Positions 1 to 4,900 of a stretch of DNA of 5,350 nt are shown here, in pieces. The position numbers were made by a program, and so were the translations under genes. The stretch's first letter is position 1. Every line of letters starts with the position of its first letter. Location: positions 543-5,892 of the forward strand of contig DCTH01000120.1 in NCBI GenBank assembly GCA_002329495.1, in the 5' to 3' direction. Source of the DNA: Syntrophothermus sp. UBA1445 (lineage in GTDB: Bacteria > Bacillota > Syntrophomonadia > Syntrophomonadales > DTU052). The notes below the pieces were generated by a model that saw only the letters and a program-made list of their open reading frames with translations, did not search any database and was not told where the DNA came from.

Positions 1-1
1 T

Positions 2-1042
2 ATGGCTATCCAGGATGCCTATTCGGCCACTCCCGAAACCAAAGCGGCCTTCGAGAACGCTCTCAAGGTCGGCCTGGCAGTCACCGAAGCCCGGGCTGAT
101 GAACATGGTTTTGTCGATATGTCCGAGGGCATCGACTTTACTGAGGGGTTGAGCCAGGAGTTGAAAGAAAAGTACCTGCAGGCGGATGCTGCCGTATTCA
201 GCCGGGTGCGCGCACTCCTGGGGGGCAGGTACCGGTTCGCCTTCTCCGCTGCCGGAGGACTTCCCGCTGATCTGTGCAAGATCTTCATGGCCATGGGGGT
301 GCGGATTATTGAAGGCTATGGGCTTACTGAGACCTGCAACACCACTAACCTGAACCGCATTAACAAAATCCTGCCCGGCTCGATTGGCCCCCTGGCCGTC
401 AACGTGGAGGGCCGTATTGCCGAGGATGGTGAATGGCTGGTGCGCGGCGACAATGTCATCAAGGAATACTGGAACAACCCCGAGGCCACCCGCGAAGCCT
501 TCACGGAGGACGGCTTCTTCAAGACCGGCGACATCGTCCAGGAGCTGGCCAACGGCTACATCAAGATTATAGACCGCAAAAAGGCCATCCTGGTACTGGA
601 CACCGGCAAGAATGTTCCCGCCGCCAAGGTGGAAAACCTGTTTTCGTTAAGCAAATATGTCGATCAGGTATGTGCCATCGGCGATGACCGCCCCTTCCTG
701 GGGGCCCTGGTGGTGCCCAACTTCGACGCCTTTGTCGCCTATTTCAAGCAAAACGGCATTGCTTACGACGAATCAGCAGTCCAATATGTGGGCGAGGGAA
801 CCGAGCGGATATGCGTTAAGGTGGGGCCTGATTTCGTGGCCAATGAGCAGCTGAAAGCCATGGTCGATGCGGAGATACAGGCCGCCAATAAGAGTCTGGA
901 GGATTTTGAAACCATCAAGAGGTATGTCATCGTAACCCGGCGTTTCCTGGAGAGCGAGGATGAGGTTACCCCGACTCTGAAGCTCAAACGGCGGGTAATC
1001 ATCAAGCACTTTGCTGATGAGGTTGAACAGATATACGCCTAG
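2..1042 (+). CDS. Long-chain acyl-CoA synthetase (AMP-forming), C-terminal part; 5' end outside window
   Basis: This is the C-terminal 346 residues of an adenylate-forming enzyme that activates a fatty acid with ATP and joins it to CoA, in the cytoplasm or at the membrane face. Visible ANL-superfamily motifs, in order: the A5 motif GYGLTET (residues 105-111), the A7 FKTGD (173-177, with Asp177 the expected ribose-binding residue), the A8 hinge YIKIIDRKK (186-194), and the A10 PTLKLKR (324-330), which supplies the C-terminal catalytic lysine. The long insert around GKNVPAAKVEN (202-212) and the KLKR ending fit FadD15-like long-chain synthetases rather than acetyl-CoA synthetases. Family members are about 550-650 residues, so the N-terminal P-loop (A3) half is missing. 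The ATG at position 2 is probably an internal methionine, and the frame is still open at the window edge. A strong terminator follows 28 nt after the stop. Chain-length specificity cannot be read from this part. Confidence 0.93.
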   Translation: MAIQDAYSATPETKAAFENALKVGLAVTEARADEHGFVDMSEGIDFTEGLSQELKEKYLQADAAVFSRVRALLGGRYRFAFSAAGGLPADLCKIFMAMGVRIIEGYGLTETCNTTNLNRINKILPGSIGPLAVNVEGRIAEDGEWLVRGDNVIKEYWNNPEATREAFTEDGFFKTGDIVQELANGYIKIIDRKKAILVLDTGKNVPAAKVENLFSLSKYVDQVCAIGDDRPFLGALVVPNFDAFVAYFKQNGIAYDESAVQYVGEGTERICVKVGPDFVANEQLKAMVDAEIQAANKSLEDFETIKRYVIVTRRFLESEDEVTPTLKLKRRVIIKHFADEVEQIYA

Positions 1043-1070
1043 GGCTGACCCTCCCGTCAACCCTTTAAAG

Positions 1071-1100
1071 GACCGCAGATTCGTCTGCGGTCTTCTTTTT
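1071..1100 (+). terminator. Rho-independent terminator of the acyl-CoA synthetase gene
   Basis: A perfect 9-bp stem (1071-1079 gaccgcaga pairing with 1084-1092 tctgcggtc) is capped by a TTCG tetraloop. It extends by one G-U and one A-U pair and is followed by the T-rich tail tcttttt to 1100. It lies 28 nt after the synthetase stop codon. Read on the minus strand the stem is followed only by a weak tail (ctttaa), so it would be a poor terminator for the convergent peptide gene. Confidence 0.9.
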
Positions 1101-1126
1101 GCATCATGGGGACAGTCCCGTGATGC
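1101..1126. repeat. REP-like imperfect palindrome with GGGGACAGTCCC core
   Basis: The arm gcatcatgggg (1101-1111) pairs with tcccgtgatgc (1116-1126) across a 4-nt loop, giving 11 pairs of which two are G-T wobbles. It abuts the T-tail of the preceding terminator. From general knowledge, a GGGGAC(A/G)GTCCC core flanked by GCATCA/TGATGC arms resembles short dispersed intergenic palindromes of clostridial genomes, often linked to REP-associated tyrosine transposases. Only one copy is present here, so the dispersed-repeat status is inference. It could also act as a 3' stabilising hairpin for transcripts arriving from either side. Confidence 0.5.
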
Positions 1127-1142
1127 ACGTGATATATCGTTG

Positions 1143-1340
1143 CTAATTTCCTGCTCTAATCTCTCCTCCCCTAATAGTTATGTTGCCCACTGATCCTTGG
1201 TTGCCGGGACCGATACCTGCCTGGTAATTATCCCCGCTAGTATTTCCTCCGGTTACCGGTTGAAGCTCCTCATCCCTGAGTTTATCGGCTTGCGCCATTT
1301 CATCCGCGTGATTTCGCACATTTTCATTACCCTTAACCAA
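1143..1340 (-). CDS. Small peptide precursor with double-glycine leader (bacteriocin/secreted-peptide-like)
   Basis: A 65-codon gene. The start is TTG at 1340, chosen because AAAGGAG lies 9 nt upstream; a nearer ATG at the same site is out of frame and soon stops. Residues 1-32 look like a canonical double-glycine leader: LRDEELQPVTGG (21-32) has Leu at -12, Glu at -8, Leu at -7, Val at -4 and Gly-Gly at -2/-1. Such leaders are cut by the C39 peptidase domain of exporting ABC transporters (bacteriocin, microcin and pheromone families). The predicted core, residues 33-65, has 9 Gly, 5 Asn, one Tyr and no Cys or Lys, and repeats the dipeptide GN (46-47, 52-53, 64-65, plus G32-N33 at the cut site). 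No exporter, immunity gene or classical RiPP enzyme is in the window. It lies downstream of, and in line with, the SDR gene. The leader call is good; antimicrobial function is not shown. Confidence 0.68.
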   Translation of the reverse strand: MVKGNENVRNHADEMAQADKLRDEELQPVTGGNTSGDNYQAGIGPGNQGSVGNITIRGGEIRAGN

Positions 1341-1419
1341 GGTTATTCTCTCCTTTCATAGTAAACAAGGGAATGTTCTTCTTGTCTGGTTTCGAGTTAC
1401 GCGTCCTCTGGTTGAACAT
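1333..1419 (-). CDS. Possible 28-codon mini-ORF overlapping the start of the leader-peptide gene
   Basis: On the minus strand an ATG at 1419 is preceded by AGAGGA with a 5-nt spacer. It opens a 28-codon frame ending in TAA at 1335-1333. The product begins MFNQRTRNSKPDKK and is basic and hydrophilic; I recognise no family. Its last codons contain the Shine-Dalgarno sequence of the double-glycine peptide and its stop overlaps that gene's TTG start by 8 nt. This is the arrangement seen in translational coupling or leader-ORF control. It begins 38 nt after the SDR stop. An ORF this short can arise by chance, so it is a candidate only. Confidence 0.25.
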   Translation of the reverse strand: MFNQRTRNSKPDKKNIPLFTMKGENNLG

Positions 1420-1457
1420 GCTAATCCTCTGGAATTTCTCAGAAGCTCATTCCTTCC

Positions 1458-2411
1458 TTACAACCCTACAAACGACCCTGTCACGGCAACCGCCAGATCC
1501 CATACTCTTTCAATATTGCCTGCCTCATCGGCGTAACGGGGGTAGACTCTCTGATCTCTGAACTGCTTCAGTTCCTGCATGAATCCGCCGGTATAATGTG
1601 ATGACTGCATGATTTCCCTTTGGTCGTTGATGAGTTTACCGGTTACATCTTTGAATTCTTCGGACGTGCAGATATGAAAGTAGGTATCGGCCATGGTCTC
1701 CGGTGGAGCGCTGAAGAGATTCTGCACCCGGGCCGCCATCCTCCACCCCGATTTGAATTGGGCTACCGTTTCCGGGGACAGCTTAATGGCTGGTATTTGA
1801 ACCATGTTTACCTTGATGCCATCCTGCTTAAACTGCTCCGCCATCTTGAAGGTCAGCATCAATAACGCCATTTTTGAATCCCCATACATCTTGTAACTGT
1901 TGTATGGCCGGCGATCCTTGAATTCCCCCTGCAGGTTGTCGAAATCGATTTGCCGCTTGGGTTCAAAGAAGTGCCTGATATTGGTGCTGCCGGCATTGAG
2001 AACCCTGGCATCCGCAGATTTTTTAAGCATGTCCGCCAGCAATTGGGTCATCAGAAACGGGCCGAACACGTTGGTGGCAAAAGATAGTTCAATATTGTCT
2101 TGACTGAGCTGATAGTTTTTTTCACCGTGCTTGAAATATCCGGCGTTATGAATCAATATGTCGAGCCTTGGATAGCCTTGCTTGAACTCTGAACAAAAAT
2201 CCTTGATGGACTCGAAGGAAGATACATCGAGCCTGAGCAGATCTACCCTGCGGTTATTTGTCAGTCCAATTATCTCCGCTTGCGCCTTTTTGCTTTTCTC
2301 CAGATTGCGGCAGGCGATAATAACCTGGTAGCCTTCCCGGGCAAACCTGATTGCCGCGGCCTTGCCGATACCTGAATTGGCACCGGTGATAATCACTGTC
2401 TTTTCCAACAA
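1458..2411 (-). CDS. Short-chain dehydrogenase/reductase (retinol dehydrogenase / protochlorophyllide reductase-like)
   Basis: An NAD(P)H-dependent oxidoreductase of the classical SDR fold, 317 residues from the chosen start. Cofactor motif TGANSGIG is at 9-16. ACRN (33-36) after the second strand suggests NADPH preference. HNAG is at 88-91. The full catalytic tetrad is present: Asn114 (in TNVFG), Ser142 (NAGS), Tyr176 and Lys180 (YGDSK). The ACRN and IHNAG wording is typical of the RDH/WWOX-like group; substrate unknown. The usual PG after the catalytic helix is replaced by IPAIKLS (206-212). I start it at TTG 2411 because AGGAGGT lies 6 nt upstream and the protein then begins MLEKTVIITG. 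The alternative GTG at 2459 would add 16 residues of Gly/Thr-rich sequence unlike the family and has no clear binding site. It is followed after 38 nt by the mini-ORF and then the double-glycine peptide, with no terminator seen between them. Confidence 0.92.
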   Translation of the reverse strand: MLEKTVIITGANSGIGKAAAIRFAREGYQVIIACRNLEKSKKAQAEIIGLTNNRRVDLLRLDVSSFESIKDFCSEFKQGYPRLDILIHNAGYFKHGEKNYQLSQDNIELSFATNVFGPFLMTQLLADMLKKSADARVLNAGSTNIRHFFEPKRQIDFDNLQGEFKDRRPYNSYKMYGDSKMALLMLTFKMAEQFKQDGIKVNMVQIPAIKLSPETVAQFKSGWRMAARVQNLFSAPPETMADTYFHICTSEEFKDVTGKLINDQREIMQSSHYTGGFMQELKQFRDQRVYPRYADEAGNIERVWDLAVAVTGSFVGL

Positions 2412-2417
2412 GTTATG

Positions 2418-2424
2418 ACCTCCT
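2418..2424 (-). promoter_or_regulatory. Ribosome binding site deciding the SDR start
   Basis: On the minus strand AGGAGGT (2424-2418) stands 6 nt before TTG 2411 (and 9 nt before a second TTG at 2408). It is a near-perfect Shine-Dalgarno match and lies inside the frame of the longer GTG-started version, which argues for the shorter protein. Confidence 0.8.
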
Positions 2425-2493
2425 CTCCCCTGACCTGTGGTTGGGGCGGTGTGAGCCACGCTCCCCTGCCCATAATTTTACTTCGCTCTTTTC

Positions 2494-2502
2494 ATATTAC
2501 CA
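2494..2502 (-). promoter_or_regulatory. Possible extended -10 promoter for the SDR unit
   Basis: The minus strand reads TGGTAATAT, a TGn extension plus a -10-like hexamer (4 of 6 to TATAAT). No convincing -35 is seen 16-19 nt upstream. Transcription starting here would give a leader of roughly 75 nt before TTG 2411. The assignment is weak. Confidence 0.22.
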
Positions 2503-2506
2503 CGCA

Positions 2507-2535
2507 TTGACATGTGAGCCATAACCGATTAATCA
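2507..2535 (+). promoter_or_regulatory. Possible promoter for the membrane-protein gene
   Basis: A perfect TTGACA (2507-2512) is followed after 17 nt by a poor -10 candidate TAATCA (2530-2535). A second -10-like TATTAA is at 2570-2575 but lacks a -35. The perfect -35 with correct spacing is the only support, so this is a low-confidence call in the divergent region. Confidence 0.22.
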
Positions 2536-2545
2536 CAGCGCATTC

Positions 2546-2566
2546 TATGAAGTGCAGGATTTCATA
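2546..2566. repeat. Short inverted repeat in the divergent intergenic region
   Basis: TATGAA (2546-2551) and TTCATA (2561-2566) form a perfect 6-bp inverted repeat with a 9-nt spacer, just downstream of the promoter-like elements. A 21-bp dyad at this place could be a regulator's binding site for one or both divergent genes. No cognate regulator is visible, and a 6-bp dyad in AT-rich DNA can be chance. Confidence 0.25.
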
Positions 2567-2612
2567 CCTTATTAAGAGAAGCACTGGTTAAAAGAAGGTG
2601 GTAGGGAAAATC

Positions 2613-3092
2613 ATGAACAGTAATCTAAAACGCGTTATCGGATACCTTATATATGTGGTAGTTTTGGGATTGGTGGTCATTCTGGCTGAGACATTAAATC
2701 ATTATTTTCAGGATGTTTTCCGGACAACTTTTCGCGCCCCGTATCTCTGGCTGTTCATATCGCAAATCGTATTCCCCATCTTGGTCGGTCTTTGGCTGGC
2801 GTTACCCCACTTTATCAGGACGTACAGGCAGGAAGGTTCCTGGACGACTGATTGGATTATGCTCCTGGCGGTTGGCCTTCCGGCCTTTCTTATCACCGCA
2901 GCTCCAATCGTCTTTTTTACTCTGGCCTATTTTTTGCAGCTGGAAATGTCGGTCCCGCGTCTCATCTATCTGCTTTCATTCAACTCGGCACTGCCCAAGG
3001 TGTTTGCACTCCTGTTTGGCTTCGTTCTGCTGAACTCGATGGGGAAACAGAAGCAGGATGGGGATGCGGTCGATGTGAATAATGCAGCTTAG
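2613..3092 (+). CDS. Four-helix integral membrane protein of unknown function
   Basis: I do not recognise a family. The 159-residue product has four hydrophobic segments at about 8-28, 44-66, 81-107 and 117-142, with short loops. Basic residues (K6, R7; R69, R72; K145, K147) favour both ends and the middle loop lying in the cytoplasm. The C-terminal tail (143-159) is polar and acidic, with no motif seen. No signal peptide, Cys pair or catalytic motif stands out. Start: ATG 2613 is preferred, with TAGGG 6 nt before it and a GGTGG further upstream. The in-frame GTG at 2598 would add five residues but its upstream A-rich stretch gives no spaced binding site. It is transcribed away from the SDR gene and converges on the HD-GYP genes, so it looks monocistronic. 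No terminator is evident in the 77 nt after its stop. Confidence 0.82.
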   Translation: MNSNLKRVIGYLIYVVVLGLVVILAETLNHYFQDVFRTTFRAPYLWLFISQIVFPILVGLWLALPHFIRTYRQEGSWTTDWIMLLAVGLPAFLITAAPIVFFTLAYFLQLEMSVPRLIYLLSFNSALPKVFALLFGFVLLNSMGKQKQDGDAVDVNNAA

Positions 3093-3169
3093 CTCTGTAT
3101 AGCTTGACGCCAAATGGTTGGAAAAAACTATGCAGTAGGATTGCTGGGACACCCCGGCGATATCATACT
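3093..3169. other. Convergent intergenic gap, no clear terminator
   Basis: Between the membrane-protein gene and the end of the HD-GYP gene. On the plus strand ctggg/cccgg (3144-3157) can form a 5-bp hairpin but has no T-run. On the minus strand a run of six T (3127-3122) occurs without a good stem before it. Neither is convincing as a terminator. Confidence 0.5.
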
Positions 3170-4861
3170 TTAGCTTAAAGCAAGGTATAAACGGTGTTTA
3201 AATTCAAGCTGTTTTTTGAAAATGCGCCCAATTATTCTGTCTTTCAACGAATCCGGGACATTATGATATTTAAAAAAGTGCAATAAGCCATGTCCAGTAT
3301 TATATTGTTGGGTGACCACTCCAGTAATGTATTCCAGGTCATTATTGCTGAAGTTTAAACAGAGTTTATAGAGTTTATTCTTTTCTATATCGTTCGCCCC
3401 AGGCTGAGCAACAAACACTAACGCATCTCCACTTATCCTGGTAGTTGTTATCGGGATGGTTGTTGCTCGGTTAAGGTAGAATGATCCCTGAATTTCCCAA
3501 TAAAGGCTATAGGAGGTCATGGTAGATTTGACCTCCAGCTGAGACAAATAAACGACGCCTTCGTTTATTTTGAGTAATTGAGCTTCATATTCAAAGATTT
3601 CCCGGTTAGCAACAAAGGAAAGCGTTATTTGCGAAGCCTTTATCCATTCGATTATATCCAAATCTGAAGTATAATCGGGATGAAATTCATACCAGGTTTC
3701 CTTGTTTATTAATATCCCCGGTATGATAAAGCAATCGTCACTGGTATAAACACTAAGGGTGGCTGCCATTATCGGGATCTCTTGTATCATGGATTTGGTG
3801 TAAGTTCTCTCGTACAGTATCCTGATTACAGCATCAACTACCTGCGGATCGAAGTGGGTTCCTTTTTTCGCCTTTACTTCGCCAATCACGTGGTCTATTG
3901 ACATAGCTGTTCGATAACTTCTTCCCGACAGCATTGCTTCAACAGCATCAGCCACACAGACAATCCGGCTTTTGATATCAATCTCCTCACCCATTAACCC
4001 ATGAGGATATCCCTTCCCATCATACATTTCATGGTGCTGCATAATTATTTTCACTATCATTTCTTTATTGCTCATACCTTCAAGTATCTGCCGTGCTAAG
4101 TTGGCACTATAAATTACATGATTTTTTATAATTCGGTATTCGGAATCCGTTAGTTTTCCTTTTTTGTTGAGGATATTGCCGTTAATATGAAGATTACCAA
4201 CGTCATGCAGCAAACTGGCATAGTATAATGTCATTTTATCCAGGGGTTGCATCTGCAATTCGTTGGCAATTCGATTCGACAGATAGGCCACATTAAAATG
4301 ATGGTTAAGCAGGTAGGGATTATATTTGGCGAGAAACTCGTTAAGTATTCTAAGGCCTGACAAGAGATAATTCGACTGCTTGGTATCCTTATCCACGACC
4401 GAATTAATGCCGTTTAAGACAGCGAGTCTGTAATCATTAACAAATTCATCCCAATCTATTCTCACGTTATTTCGTGAACCCAGATATATACAACCAAAGA
4501 CCTCGTTAGTTTCAGCATAATACAATGGGCAGTAAACTTCAGTTGTAGCATTCTTATTCAAAGGTACATAGCCTTGATGTCCATCGTCTTCTTCCGGGTG
4601 TTTAAATAAAATCTTCTTTTCTTTTAACATTAGCCCCAGGAAGCTCTTATCAACTTCAATGCTCAGCAGGTAATTATGTTCCATTTTCTCAGTTTGACCG
4701 ACTTTTTCGCTTCTAATCACGACATATACCTGACTATTGCTCTGACAAAAACATATGGCTTTGATGACATCAAACTTGTATAAATCTCTAAATTCAATAA
4801 GCGTATCTTTTATGCTGGTATACCGGCCCTGGTGTGGTTCAGGTTTGCCAAGACTAAACAT
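3170..4861 (-). CDS. GAF-like / HD-GYP protein with PilZ-like C-terminal region (probable cyclic di-GMP phosphodiesterase)
   Basis: A 563-residue signalling protein without membrane segments. Residues about 15-155 look like a GAF-type sensor (CPLYYAETNEVFGCIYLGS, 111-129, is typical). The HD-GYP domain spans about 180-350. Metal-ligand positions are kept: His187, His219-Asp220, His248, His276-His277 and Asp305, with the signature HHEMYDGKGYP (276-286). HD-GYP enzymes hydrolyse cyclic di-GMP to pGpG or GMP. Oddity: the usual HDxGK reads HDVGN (Lys to Asn at 223). Residues about 360-563 are extra. The end DSLKDRIIGRIFKKQLEFK (537-555) resembles the terminal helix of PilZ domains, but the RxxxR and (D/N)xSxxG ligand motifs are not recognisable (nearest is RISGDA, 475-480). 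ATG 4861 has GAGGG about 6 nt upstream. It follows the other HD-GYP gene by 39 nt, probably as one operon. The phosphodiesterase call is good; the C-terminal assignment is tentative. Confidence 0.9.
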   Translation of the reverse strand: MFSLGKPEPHQGRYTSIKDTLIEFRDLYKFDVIKAICFCQSNSQVYVVIRSEKVGQTEKMEHNYLLSIEVDKSFLGLMLKEKKILFKHPEEDDGHQGYVPLNKNATTEVYCPLYYAETNEVFGCIYLGSRNNVRIDWDEFVNDYRLAVLNGINSVVDKDTKQSNYLLSGLRILNEFLAKYNPYLLNHHFNVAYLSNRIANELQMQPLDKMTLYYASLLHDVGNLHINGNILNKKGKLTDSEYRIIKNHVIYSANLARQILEGMSNKEMIVKIIMQHHEMYDGKGYPHGLMGEEIDIKSRIVCVADAVEAMLSGRSYRTAMSIDHVIGEVKAKKGTHFDPQVVDAVIRILYERTYTKSMIQEIPIMAATLSVYTSDDCFIIPGILINKETWYEFHPDYTSDLDIIEWIKASQITLSFVANREIFEYEAQLLKINEGVVYLSQLEVKSTMTSYSLYWEIQGSFYLNRATTIPITTTRISGDALVFVAQPGANDIEKNKLYKLCLNFSNNDLEYITGVVTQQYNTGHGLLHFFKYHNVPDSLKDRIIGRIFKKQLEFKHRLYLALS

Positions 4862-4900
4862 CGAAATCCCTCATTTTCTTACAATCACTTTGAACTTGCC

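Noticed and set aside
19..1060. Several open frames on both strands overlapping the acyl-CoA synthetase (for example 19-294 -, 316-552 -, 773-1060 -, 433-687 +)
   Set aside because: They are out-of-frame shadows of a gene with clear family motifs and have low-complexity, Arg/Ser/Pro-rich products without recognisable domains.
1011..1193. Plus-strand frame running from the end of the synthetase through the terminator
   Set aside because: It crosses a strong terminator and REP-like hairpin, has no ribosome binding site, and lies antisense to the end of the leader-peptide gene.
2412..2459. N-terminal extension of the SDR from GTG 2459
   Set aside because: It contains the AGGAGGT site of the better TTG start and encodes residues unlike an SDR N terminus.
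2598..2612. GTG 2598 as start of the membrane protein
   Set aside because: No spaced ribosome binding site; ATG 2613 has TAGGG/GGTGG upstream.
2412..2612. Possible riboswitch or structured RNA in the divergent region
   Set aside because: No recognisable conserved riboswitch core (including cyclic di-GMP types) could be read; only a 6-bp dyad and weak promoter elements are present.
2708..3082. Frames within the membrane-protein gene (2708-2896 -, 2713-3033 +, 2852-3082 +)
   Set aside because: They overlap a frame with four clean hydrophobic segments and show no domain of their own.
3144..3157. Hairpin after the membrane-protein gene considered as a terminator
   Set aside because: Only five pairs, one of them a wobble, and no T-run follows.
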